From Paraburkholderia polaris (GTDB lineage: Bacteria; Pseudomonadota; Gammaproteobacteria; Burkholderiales; Burkholderiaceae), in contig NZ_JABBGJ010000024.1 of NCBI RefSeq assembly GCF_012927345.1, forward strand, positions 80,004-144,003: a stretch of 64,000 bases of DNA, written 5' to 3'. Below are positions 42,378 through 51,275 of the stretch, piece after piece. Both the position numbers and the translations under genes were made by a program. Positions within the stretch are counted from its first letter, which is position 1, and each line of letters opens with the position of its first letter. Below the pieces are notes generated by a model that saw only the letters and a program-made list of their open reading frames with translations, did no database searches and was not told where the DNA came from.

Positions 42378-43550
42378 ATGAACGCACACCACCAGACCTT
42401 TGATGCCGCCGTGATCGGCGGCGGGCTCGTCGGCAAGACCGCGGCGCTGGCGCTGACGCAAGGCGGACTGCGCGTGGCGCTGCTCGCGCAACCCTGCACG
42501 GCGCTCCCGGCCGGTGCTACTTTCGACTCGCGGGTCTACGCGCTGTCGTCGAGTTCGCAGGCTTTGCTGGAACGGTTGCGGGTCTGGCAGGCGCTCGATC
42601 TGTCAAAGCTCGGGCCCGTCTACGATATGCGCGTCTATGGTGACGCGCACGCCGAACTCCATTTCTCCGCGTTTCAGGCATCCGTGCCGCAACTAGCGTG
42701 GATCGTCGAGTCGTCGGTGATCGAGCGCGCGCTGGATGCCGCTCTCCGTTTCCAGCCGAATCTCACCTGGATCGACACGCGCGCGCAGGCGCTCGACTTT
42801 ACCGCCGACAGCGCGAGCGTCGGTCTTGCCAACGGCAATGTGCTCGAGGCCGATCTGGTGGTCGGTGCGGACGGGGCGCATTCATGGGTGCGCGCGCAGA
42901 TCGGCTCGAAGATGGACCGGCGCGACTATAAGCAAACCGGCGTGGTCGCGAATTTCAAGGCCGAAAAGCCGCACAGCGAAACCGCTTACCAATGGTTCAG
43001 GGACGGCGAAATCATCGCGCTGCTGCCGATGCCGGAGGGCCACGCGTCGCTGGTCTGGTCGGCGCGCACCGAGCACGCCGAGCAACTGCTCGCGCTCGAT
43101 CCGGCGCAGCTCGCGGCCGAAGTCGAGCGTGTGACGGGTGAGCAGTTCGGCGCTTTGGAATGCGTGACGCCCGCGCAAGGCTTCCCGCTCGCGCTGCAAA
43201 CCGTCGACAAGCTCGTGGCGCCGCGCGTCGCGCTGGTTGGCGACGCCGCGCATCTGATTCACCCGTTGGCGGGCCAAGGCATGAACCTCGGTTTGCGCGA
43301 TGTCGCGGCGCTCGCCGAGACGGTCGCCGGCAAGGAAGCATTCCGCGATCTCGGCGACATGGTGCTGCTGCGCCGCTACGAGCGCGCCCGCCGCGAAGAT
43401 ATTCGCGCGCTGATGATCGCCACCGACGGCCTGCAAAAGCTCTTCTCGGCGCCGGGTCCGTTTGCCAAGGTATTGCGCAATACCGGTATGGCATTTGTCG
43501 GCGCGCAGCCGTTCATCAAGCGCTGGCTGGTGTCGGCCGCGCTGGGGTAA
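42378..43550 (+). CDS. UbiH/COQ6-family FAD-dependent hydroxylase
   Basis: Flavin monooxygenase of 390 residues in the ubiquinone-hydroxylase family. The FAD motif IGGGLVGK is at residues 13-20, the mid DG motif is DLVVGADGAHSWVR, and the second FAD motif is ALVGDAAHLIHPLAGQGMNLGLRD. Which ring position it hydroxylates (UbiH, UbiF or UbiI-like) cannot be set from sequence alone. It is followed by dsbC after 123 bp. Confidence 0.92.
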   Translation: MNAHHQTFDAAVIGGGLVGKTAALALTQGGLRVALLAQPCTALPAGATFDSRVYALSSSSQALLERLRVWQALDLSKLGPVYDMRVYGDAHAELHFSAFQASVPQLAWIVESSVIERALDAALRFQPNLTWIDTRAQALDFTADSASVGLANGNVLEADLVVGADGAHSWVRAQIGSKMDRRDYKQTGVVANFKAEKPHSETAYQWFRDGEIIALLPMPEGHASLVWSARTEHAEQLLALDPAQLAAEVERVTGEQFGALECVTPAQGFPLALQTVDKLVAPRVALVGDAAHLIHPLAGQGMNLGLRDVAALAETVAGKEAFRDLGDMVLLRRYERARREDIRALMIATDGLQKLFSAPGPFAKVLRNTGMAFVGAQPFIKRWLVSAALG

Positions 43551-43673
43551 AGCGCCGGAGCCGGCATGCCCGGCCGGTGAGACGGGTATCATGAACGGAT
43601 GGACGCCATTCCGGTCAGACCAGAAACGTCCCAAAAACGCGCAACGCGCGCGATTGAACTCCAGGAATCCAGC

Positions 43674-44399
43674 ATGAAAAAATCCTTTCGCATCGCGGCC
43701 GTCGCGCTCGCGATCGCTGCCGTGACGATCGGCTGCTCCGCGCAGGCCGACCAAACCACCGACAGGCTCAAGGCCACGCTGCAAACGCGTCTGGCCGACG
43801 TGACGATCAAGAGCGTGACGAAGTCGCCGATTGCCGGCCTCTACGAAGTGAACCTCGGCACGCAGATCATCTATAGCGATGCGAACGGCGACTACCTCAT
43901 GCTCGGCGACATGGTCGACGCGAAGACCCGCAAGAATCTGACTGAAGCGCGTCTGTCCGAGACCAACCGCATCGATTTCGCGAGCCTGCCGTTCGCAAAT
44001 GCCGTGAAGGTCGTGAAGGGCAACGGCGCGCGCAAGATCGCCGTGTTCTCCGATCCGAACTGCCCGTACTGCAAGCAGCTCGAAACCACGCTCAAGTCGA
44101 TCGATAACGTCACGGTCTACACCTTCCTGTACCCGGTGCTGTCGCCGGATTCGACCGCCAAGTCGAAGTCGATCTGGTGCTCGACCGACCGCGCAAAGGC
44201 ATGGGAATCCTGGATGCAGGATCATCAGGCGCCCACCGCCGCCGGCACCTGCGACACCGCGGCGATCGACAAGAACCTGGCGCTCGGCCGCGCGATGAAC
44301 GTCGACGGCACGCCGACCGTGTTCCTCGCCGACGGCCGCCGCTTGCCCGGCGCCGTGCCGGCAGACCGGCTGGACAAGGAAATGTCCGCCGTGCACTGA
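43674..44399 (+). CDS. dsbC: Thiol:disulfide interchange protein DsbC
   Basis: Periplasmic disulfide isomerase of 241 residues. An N-terminal dimerisation domain (about 27-85) is joined by a helix to a thioredoxin domain whose active site CPYC occupies residues 130-133 (FSDPNCPYCKQL); the cis-Pro loop is GTPTVFL. The signal sequence contains a lipobox-like TIGC at Cys21 just before SAQADQ, so it could be a lipoprotein, though signal peptidase I cleavage after AQA is also possible. ATG 43674 follows CCAGGAATCC; an earlier frame start at 43599 lacks support. Confidence 0.93.
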   Translation: MKKSFRIAAVALAIAAVTIGCSAQADQTTDRLKATLQTRLADVTIKSVTKSPIAGLYEVNLGTQIIYSDANGDYLMLGDMVDAKTRKNLTEARLSETNRIDFASLPFANAVKVVKGNGARKIAVFSDPNCPYCKQLETTLKSIDNVTVYTFLYPVLSPDSTAKSKSIWCSTDRAKAWESWMQDHQAPTAAGTCDTAAIDKNLALGRAMNVDGTPTVFLADGRRLPGAVPADRLDKEMSAVH

Positions 44400-44418
44400 G
44401 CACGCAGCACCAGTCGAA

Positions 44419-44447
44419 GAAAGGAGGCGCGCTGTGCGCCTCCTTTC
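44419..44447 (+). terminator. Strong hairpin after dsbC
   Basis: A perfect 12-bp stem (44419-44430 with 44436-44447) has the loop GCTGT. The left arm contains AAAGGAGG, a Shine-Dalgarno-like sequence locked in the stem. No U-tract follows, so it may be a terminator-like or regulatory hairpin before the M61 protease gene. Confidence 0.5.
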
Positions 44448-44494
44448 ACATCAAGCCCCGAACCTCCCCGCCAGAAACCTCCTAATCGCCGCCG

Positions 44495-46285
44495 ATGAAG
44501 CCGATCCGCTACACCATCGTTCCCAAGCAACCCGTCGCCCATCTGTTCGAAGTCACCGTGACCGTCGCCGATCCCGATCCGGCCGGCCAGCGTTTCATGC
44601 TGCCGGTGTGGATTCCGGGCAGCTACATGGTGCGCGAATTCGCGCGCAATATCGTCACGCTGCGCGCCACCAATGACGCGGGCCGCAAGGTGCGCGTCGA
44701 AAAGACCGACAAGCACACGTGGCAGGCAGCACCGGTCAAAGGCGCGTTGACGCTGCGCTATGAGGTGTATGCGTGGGACCTGTCGGTGCGCGCCGCGCAT
44801 CTTGACGATACGACGGGCTTTTTCAACGGCACCAGCGTATTCCTGTCGCCGCTCGGTCATGAGGAAGCGCAGTGCGTGGTCGATATCCAGAAGCCGGAAG
44901 GCGCGGCGTATCGCAACTGGCGGGTCGCGACCGCGCTGCCGGAAGCGCGCGGCACGAAGCGTTACGGCTTCGGCGAGTATCGCGCGCAGAACTATGACGA
45001 GCTGATCGATCATCCGGTCACGTTGGGGGAGTTTGCGCTGGCGACCTTCAAGGCGCACGGCGTGCCGCATGACATCGTGATCGCGGGGCGCGTGATCGGG
45101 CTCGATATGGCGCGTCTGTCCGCCGATCTGAAGCGTATCTGCGAAACGCAGATTGCGTTGTTCGAGCCGGCGTCGAAGAAAGCGCCGATGGATCGCTACG
45201 TGTTCATGACGCAGGCCGTCACCGATGGTTATGGCGGACTGGAACATCGCGCCTCGACGGCGCTGATCTGCAATCGCGGCGATCTGCCGGTGGAAGGCCG
45301 CGACGCGGCCACCGAGGGCTACCGAACCTACCTCGGCCTGTGCAGCCACGAATACTTCCACACCTGGAATGTGAAGCGCATCAAGCCGGCCGTGTTTGCG
45401 CCGTACGACCTGAGCGTCGAAAACTATACGTCGCTGCTGTGGCTGTTCGAAGGCTTCACCTCTTACTACGACGATCTGATCCTCGTGCGCAGCGGCCTGA
45501 TCTCGCAAGACGACTATTTCGGCATGCTCGGCAAGGTAGTCGGTGGCGTGCAACGCGGCAGTGGGCGTCTGAAGCAGACGGTCGCCGAAAGCTCGTTCGA
45601 CGCCTGGGTCAAATACTATCGGCAGGACGAAAACGCGCCGAATGCGATCGTCAGCTATTACACCAAGGGCTCGCTCGTCGCGCTCGCCTTCGATCTGACG
45701 ATTCGCGCGCAGACCAGTCACCGCAAATCGCTCGACGACGTGATGCGCCTGCTGTGGCAGCGGTTTGGGCGCGACTTCTATCGCGGTAAGCCCGTCGGCG
45801 TCGAAGAAGGTGAGATCGAGGCGATTTTTGCCGAAGCGACTGGCGTGCAACTGGGCGAATTGTTCGCCGAAGCCGTGTACGGCACGCGCGATCTGCCCCT
45901 CGACACGCTGCTCGCGCCGTTCGGTGTCACGCTTGCGCCGGATCTGGAAAAGAACGGCAAGCCCTCGCTCGGCGCGCGCGTGCGCGGCGGCGCGGATTGC
46001 GCGCTGGCAGCGGTTCACGAAGGCAGCGCGGCGCAAAAAGCCGGCCTCTCGGCGGGCGACGTGCTGATCGCACTCGACGGTCTGCGCGTGACCGGCTCGA
46101 ATCTTGATTCGCTGCTGTCGCGCTATCTACCGGGCGCAAAAGTCGAAGTTCACGCTTTCCGCCGCGACGAGCTGCGTACCGCGCAAGTCAAGCTGGACGG
46201 GCCTGAGGTGTCGCGCTATAAGCTTGCCGTGAGCGACAAGCGGCCCGCCGCGCGCAAGGCGCGGGAGCGCTGGCTTGCAAGCTGA
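44495..46285 (+). CDS. M61 glycyl aminopeptidase family protein with PDZ domain
   Basis: A 596-residue zinc metallopeptidase. The N-terminal beta domain carries FMLPVWIPGSYMVREFARNI, a hallmark of M61. The zinc site HEYFH is at residues 285-289 (SHEYFHTWNVKRIKP), with the third ligand Glu in LWLFEGFTSYY. A PDZ domain lies at about 490-580 (AQKAGLSAGDVLIALDG). No signal peptide is seen, so it is probably cytoplasmic, as for several bacterial members. Substrates are unknown; related enzymes prefer Gly or Ala at the N-terminus. Confidence 0.92.
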   Translation: MKPIRYTIVPKQPVAHLFEVTVTVADPDPAGQRFMLPVWIPGSYMVREFARNIVTLRATNDAGRKVRVEKTDKHTWQAAPVKGALTLRYEVYAWDLSVRAAHLDDTTGFFNGTSVFLSPLGHEEAQCVVDIQKPEGAAYRNWRVATALPEARGTKRYGFGEYRAQNYDELIDHPVTLGEFALATFKAHGVPHDIVIAGRVIGLDMARLSADLKRICETQIALFEPASKKAPMDRYVFMTQAVTDGYGGLEHRASTALICNRGDLPVEGRDAATEGYRTYLGLCSHEYFHTWNVKRIKPAVFAPYDLSVENYTSLLWLFEGFTSYYDDLILVRSGLISQDDYFGMLGKVVGGVQRGSGRLKQTVAESSFDAWVKYYRQDENAPNAIVSYYTKGSLVALAFDLTIRAQTSHRKSLDDVMRLLWQRFGRDFYRGKPVGVEEGEIEAIFAEATGVQLGELFAEAVYGTRDLPLDTLLAPFGVTLAPDLEKNGKPSLGARVRGGADCALAAVHEGSAAQKAGLSAGDVLIALDGLRVTGSNLDSLLSRYLPGAKVEVHAFRRDELRTAQVKLDGPEVSRYKLAVSDKRPAARKARERWLAS

Positions 46286-46327
46286 CCGTAATTCGGAACG
46301 GTATTAATCGAGGGTTCAAGGCGGGGG

Positions 46328-46349
46328 ATTGTTCTACCAGTGCAACAAT
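46328..46349. promoter_or_regulatory. Candidate LysR-type operator upstream of azoR
   Basis: Perfect 6-bp inverted repeat ATTGTT-N10-AACAAT, about 90 bp upstream of the azoR start. It contains the T-N11-A pattern of LysR-type binding sites. No LysR gene is adjacent, so the regulator would act in trans. Confidence 0.4.
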
Positions 46350-46439
46350 CCTTCGCTGCCGGATGGCTTTTTCCCGCGTCGGTAAAAAATCACAATGGCT
46401 CCACTCGCGCAAAACTGCGCGCCCCTACTGGAGTCAACC

Positions 46440-47036
46440 ATGACCACGATCCTGCAAATCAACTCGGCAGCCCGCTCGCAAGGCGCGAACTCGACGCTCC
46501 TCGTCAACGAACTGACCGCTAAGCTGCAACAATCGAATCCGGGCGCGCAAGTCGTCGTCCGTAACCTGCAAGCTGAACCGCTGCCGCATCTGGACGACGC
46601 CGTTCTCGGCGCGTTCTTCACGCCGGCTGACCAGCGCACCCCGGAACAAGCAGCGATCGCTGCACGCAGCGAAGCGCTGATCGCCGAACTGCAAGCCGCC
46701 GACATCGTCGTGATTGGCGCGCCGATGTACAACTTCGGCATCTCGTCGCAACTTAAGACGTACTTCGACTTCATCGCGCGCGCTGGCATCACGTTCCAGT
46801 ACACGGCGAACGGTCCGGAAGGTCTCGTGAAGGGCAAGAAGGTGTTCGTGGTTTCGGCTCGTGGCGGTAAGTATCTGGGCACGCCGAACGACAGCCAAAC
46901 GCCGTATCTGAAGAGCTTCCTCGGCTTCCTCGGCATGACCGATGTGAACTTCATCTACGCTGAAGGCCTGAACATGGGCCCGGACGCTGCGACCGCCGCA
47001 TTGGCTGGCGCGCGTGAAGCGATCGCTGCAGCGTAA
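46440..47036 (+). CDS. azoR: FMN-dependent NADH:quinone oxidoreductase / azoreductase
   Basis: Flavodoxin-like AzoR of 198 residues. The FMN phosphate loop is INSAARSQGANST, the FMN-ring segments are GAPMYNFGISSQLKTYFDFIARAG and SARGGKYLG. The family reduces quinones and azo dyes with NADH and is linked to electrophile stress. GGAG precedes ATG 46440, which gives the family N-terminus; an ATG at 46395 is less likely. It ends at a strong terminator. Confidence 0.94.
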   Translation: MTTILQINSAARSQGANSTLLVNELTAKLQQSNPGAQVVVRNLQAEPLPHLDDAVLGAFFTPADQRTPEQAAIAARSEALIAELQAADIVVIGAPMYNFGISSQLKTYFDFIARAGITFQYTANGPEGLVKGKKVFVVSARGGKYLGTPNDSQTPYLKSFLGFLGMTDVNFIYAEGLNMGPDAATAALAGAREAIAAA

Positions 47037-47084
47037 GGTGTGAGGTTTGTCTCGCGCTGCGTGATCGCGGCGCGGTGGAATGAA

Positions 47085-47118
47085 AAAAACGCCACGGGTG
47101 TGATTCCGTGGCGTTTTT
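47085..47118. terminator. Bidirectional terminator between azoR and ung
   Basis: A 13-bp perfect stem (AAAAACGCCACGG with CCGTGGCGTTTTT) has an 8-nt loop, with an A-tract on the left and T-tract on the right. Confidence 0.9.
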
Positions 47119-47159
47119 GCGTTTTTGCGTTGGTGTCGGTGCGTTTCGCGCGGTGAGCC

Positions 47160-48002
47160 TTATGCCAACATCTGTGCTTCGTCGGGCAAGCGCCAATCGA
47201 TCGGTGTGCGGCCGTGCTTCACGAGATACTCGTTCGCCGACGCAAAGTGCCCGCAGCCGAGAAAGCCGCGATGCGCCGACAGCGGCGACGGATGCGGCGC
47301 CTCCAGCACGTAATGCGACTTGCCGCCTAGCAGCGCGCGTTTGGCTTGCGCATGCGCGCCCCACAGCATGAATACGAGGCCGTCATGGCGCATGGCCAGT
47401 TCGTGGATCAGCGTATCGGTGCATTTTTCCCAGCCACGTTTCGCGTGACTCGCGGCCGAATCGCGCTCGACGGTCAGCACCGTGTTCAACAGCAGCACGC
47501 CCTGTTTGGCCCATGTGTCGAGGCAGCCATGACGCGGCGGCTCGTGGCCGAGGCTCGTGGCGATTTCCTTGAAGATGTTGCGCAGCGACGGCGGCGTGCG
47601 GACGTTTGGCGCCACTGAAAACGCCAGTCCGTGCGCTTGCGGCGTGCCGCGATCTTCACCGTGATACGGGTCCTGACCGAGGATCACGACTTTGACTTCG
47701 TCGGGGCTGGTGAGGCGCAGGGCCCGGAAGACGTCGGCGGGATAGACGGTTTTGCCGGCCGCGCGCTCACCGTCGACGAAACGGCACAATGGCGCGTAGG
47801 CGTCGCTTTCGATGAACGGTTTCAGGTGTGCGCGCCAGGCCGGGGGCAGGGCGGCGAATTGGGCTTCGAGCGTCGGCGGCGGTGAGCCGGCGGCGGTTGG
47901 TGTCGGCTGCGGGTGCGCTGTTGTGCCGGCCGGCGTGGCAGAGGTGTCGCCGAACAACGAGGCTTGCGACGGATTGGAGCGGGTACGGGAAGCTGAGGTC
48001 AT
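47160..48002 (-). CDS. ung: Uracil-DNA glycosylase (family 1)
   Basis: Removes uracil from DNA in base-excision repair. The water-activating motif GQDPYHG is at residues 109-115 (Asp111), and the minor-groove loop HPSPLSAHRGF is near the C-terminus. At 280 residues it is longer than E. coli Ung because of a Ser/Thr/Pro-rich N-terminal tail of about 45 residues that includes QASLFGD. That short motif resembles a beta-clamp-binding peptide, which is an inference. ATG 48002 is chosen over a start 7 codons upstream. Confidence 0.94.
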   Translation of the reverse strand: MTSASRTRSNPSQASLFGDTSATPAGTTAHPQPTPTAAGSPPPTLEAQFAALPPAWRAHLKPFIESDAYAPLCRFVDGERAAGKTVYPADVFRALRLTSPDEVKVVILGQDPYHGEDRGTPQAHGLAFSVAPNVRTPPSLRNIFKEIATSLGHEPPRHGCLDTWAKQGVLLLNTVLTVERDSAASHAKRGWEKCTDTLIHELAMRHDGLVFMLWGAHAQAKRALLGGKSHYVLEAPHPSPLSAHRGFLGCGHFASANEYLVKHGRTPIDWRLPDEAQMLA

Positions 48003-48155
48003 GGCGGGGAAGTGTCGCAGCAAACGTGGGCTAGCTCAAGGTGTGGGTGCCGTGTGGGCGTTGTGTACCTTGCCGGCGTGCGCTGGCGCGCAGAGGCGTG
48101 GCGCTGAGGCAGGGTTTCGGCGCGCGGGGCAAAGGCTGTCACACACGCCGAGGGC

Positions 48156-48782
48156 TTAAGCCGCCCGCAATTGATAGCCGCGCTGCGCCTTACTGATGTT
48201 GTCCGGTGCGAGGCCGGCCACCTGTTTGCCGAGTTCTGCCGCAAGCGTATTGAGCACCGCTTCGTCGCCGGACTTCAATTCCAGTTCGACTTCGGAGATC
48301 GGCGTGCGGCGCCTCTCACCGTTCACCTCCGCGATAACGTCACCCTGGTCGATTGCGGCTTCGACTTCGGCGCCATCCAGCACGACATTCCACAGTGTGC
48401 GGGTGAAATTCGTGCGGAACAGTTCGATCAGTTCCGGCGCGGCCTGACGCAGGGCTTCCGCGGCTGCGGGCTCGTCACACTGACGCAACAGGGCTTCGAT
48501 CTCAAGCTTTTCGCCCGCGACCGGCATTTCCCACTCGTGCCGGCTGTGCAGACCATCCTTGGCGTTGCCCACAGTCTTGAACGTTTGCAGCCAGCCGTCC
48601 GGTGTGTGCCGCAAACGCAACGCGCTCTTCGAAGTAGCCAGCGTCAGCTTGGGCGTGTCGAAGTAAATATTCGCCAGCTCGATCGGCCGGCCCTCGTCGC
48701 CGGTGCGCGCGACGAACCACTGCGTCGCCGCGTCCACCTGGCTCGCCGGCAGTACCAGCTTGATTTCACGTTCCATGCCCAT
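48156..48782 (-). CDS. CYTH-domain inorganic triphosphatase-like protein
   Basis: A 208-residue CYTH (CyaB/thiamine-triphosphatase) tunnel-fold protein. The defining ExExK motif is EREIK at residues 4-8. Further conserved acidic and basic strands include IYFDTPKLTL, SALRLRHT, SRHEWEMPV and ISEVELELKSGD. Relatives such as YgiF hydrolyse inorganic triphosphate. The C-terminal CHAD domain of longer relatives is absent. GGAG lies 6 nt before the first ATG (48782). It follows trpC on the same strand but after a 39-bp gap. Confidence 0.88.
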   Translation of the reverse strand: MGMEREIKLVLPASQVDAATQWFVARTGDEGRPIELANIYFDTPKLTLATSKSALRLRHTPDGWLQTFKTVGNAKDGLHSRHEWEMPVAGEKLEIEALLRQCDEPAAAEALRQAAPELIELFRTNFTRTLWNVVLDGAEVEAAIDQGDVIAEVNGERRRTPISEVELELKSGDEAVLNTLAAELGKQVAGLAPDNISKAQRGYQLRAA

Positions 48783-48821
48783 GACCTGCTCCGCTAGGTA
48801 GCCTACGTGTTGAACCTGCGC

Positions 48822-49607
48822 TTAGAAAAACATCCGCGCAAGTTCCACTCCCGGCTCTTCTGCGCGCATGAACGCCTCGCCGACGAGGAACGTATGCACG
48901 TCCATCGCCCGCAGCCGCTCGACATCGACGCGCGACAGAATGCCCGACTCCGTGACGACGATGCGGTCGTCCGGAATCGATTCGAGCATGCCGATGGTCG
49001 TCTCGATCGACGTTTCGAAGGTGCGCAGATTGCGGTTGTTGATACCGATCAGGGGTGTCTTCAGCGTGAGCGCTTCCATCAACTCATTGCTGTCGTGCAC
49101 TTCGACCAGCACCGCGAGGCCCAGCGAATGCGCGAGCGCTTCCAGATCCTGCATCTGCGACGTTTCCAAAGCGGCGGCGATCAGCAGAATTGCGTCTGCA
49201 CCCATCGCACGGGCTTCGACGATCTGGTACGGATCGACGATGAAGTCTTTGCGCAGCACAGGCAGATTGCAGGCGGCGCGCGCCTCTTCGAGATACGCGA
49301 CGCTGCCCTGGAAGAACTGCACGTCGGTGAGGACAGACAAGCAGGCCGCACCGTATTTTTCATACGAACGCGCGATCTCGGCAGGGACGAAGTTTTCACG
49401 TAGCACGCCTTTCGACGGGCTCGCTTTCTTCACTTCGGAAATGACGGCGGCCAGACCGGCCGCGTGTTTCGCGCGCAATGCGCCGACGAAATCGCGGATG
49501 TCGCGCGACGATGCTTCGAGGCGCAGTTCTTCGAGCGGCGCGCTCTGTTCGGCCGCGCGGACTTCTTCGCGTTTGACCGCGATGATGCGGTCGAGGATGT
49601 CGCTCAT
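48822..49607 (-). CDS. trpC: Indole-3-glycerol phosphate synthase
   Basis: Converts CdRP to indole-3-glycerol phosphate in tryptophan synthesis. A 261-residue TIM barrel without the fused TrpF domain of E. coli. Catalytic segments are VISEVKKASPSKGVL (Glu and Lys), LRKDFIVDPYQ, INNRNLRTFE and TESGI. It starts 18 bases after the trpD stop in trpEGDC. Confidence 0.97.
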   Translation of the reverse strand: MSDILDRIIAVKREEVRAAEQSAPLEELRLEASSRDIRDFVGALRAKHAAGLAAVISEVKKASPSKGVLRENFVPAEIARSYEKYGAACLSVLTDVQFFQGSVAYLEEARAACNLPVLRKDFIVDPYQIVEARAMGADAILLIAAALETSQMQDLEALAHSLGLAVLVEVHDSNELMEALTLKTPLIGINNRNLRTFETSIETTIGMLESIPDDRIVVTESGILSRVDVERLRAMDVHTFLVGEAFMRAEEPGVELARMFF

Positions 49608-49625
49608 GAGTGTCTCGCTACGTAG

Positions 49626-50657
49626 TTACTGCTTGAATTGCTGAGTGAAGCGGATCAGCTCGTCGACCTTCGCCCGAGCCTTGCCGCTCGCGATCGCTTC
49701 GCGCGCCAACTGGATGCCGTCCGCAATCGACGCCGCCACGTTCGCCGAATAGAGCGCTGTGCCCGCATTCAGCGTGACGATTTCACGCGCGACGCCCGGC
49801 TTGTTGTCGAGCGCTTCGAGCAGCATCGCTTTCGATTCGGTGGCGTCTGCCACTTTCAGCGTGCGGTTCGACACCATCTGCATGCCGAAGTCTTCCGGAT
49901 GGATCTCGTACTCGTGGATCTGGCCGTCGCGCAACTCGCCGACTTGCGTGGCTGCGCCGAGTGAGACTTCGTCCATGCCGTCCATACCGTACACCACGAG
50001 CACGTGCTTTGCGCCGAGGCGCTGCATCACGCGCACCTGAATGCCGACGAGGTCGCCGTGGAACACGCCCATCAACTGGTTCGGCGCGCCGGCCGGATTG
50101 GTCAGCGGCCCGAGAATGTTGAAGATGGTCCGCACGCCGAGTTCGCGGCGCACCGGCGCGATGTTCTTCATCGCCGGATGATGGTTCGGCGCGAACATGA
50201 AGCCCATGCCGGTTTCCGCGATCGAGGCCGCCACCTGGTCCGGCTGCAGATCGATATTCACGCCGAGCGCTTCGAGTACATCCGCGCTGCCCGACTTGCT
50301 CGACACGCCGCGATTGCCGTGTTTCGCGACCTTGGCGCCGGCCGCGGCGGAGACGAACATCGTCGCCGTGGAAATATTGAAGGTGTGCGAGCCGTCGCCG
50401 CCGGTGCCGACGATATCGACGAAGTTCGAGTTGTCCTGCACGTCGACATGCCGGGCAAATTCACGCATCACCGTGGCGGCAGCGGTAATTTCGCCGATGG
50501 TCTCTTTTTTGACGCGCAAGCCGGTGATGATCGCCGCCGACATCACCGGCGACAGTTCGCCGCGCATGATGAGCCGCATCAGGTGCAGCATTTCGTCGTG
50601 GAAAATTTCGCGGTGCTCGATAGTCCGTTGCAGCGCTTCCTGGGGCGTAATCGACAT
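49626..50657 (-). CDS. trpD: Anthranilate phosphoribosyltransferase
   Basis: Adds phosphoribose from PRPP to anthranilate. At 343 residues it has the PRPP loop IVGTGGDGSHTFNISTA, the glycine loop KHGNRGVSSKSGSADVLEALG and NILGPLTNPA. TrpG is a separate gene here, not fused. An AGAGAG site supports ATG 50657 over a start at 50678 that overlaps trpG. Confidence 0.97.
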   Translation of the reverse strand: MSITPQEALQRTIEHREIFHDEMLHLMRLIMRGELSPVMSAAIITGLRVKKETIGEITAAATVMREFARHVDVQDNSNFVDIVGTGGDGSHTFNISTATMFVSAAAGAKVAKHGNRGVSSKSGSADVLEALGVNIDLQPDQVAASIAETGMGFMFAPNHHPAMKNIAPVRRELGVRTIFNILGPLTNPAGAPNQLMGVFHGDLVGIQVRVMQRLGAKHVLVVYGMDGMDEVSLGAATQVGELRDGQIHEYEIHPEDFGMQMVSNRTLKVADATESKAMLLEALDNKPGVAREIVTLNAGTALYSANVAASIADGIQLAREAIASGKARAKVDELIRFTQQFKQ

Positions 50658-50674
50658 GATTTCGTCTCTCTTGA

Positions 50675-51262
<588 letters not shown>

Positions 51263-51275
51263 GGTGTGTCTCCGG

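Noticed and set aside
42882..44396. 504-codon minus-strand open frame
   Set aside because: Antisense to the ubiH-like and dsbC genes; no recognisable motif.
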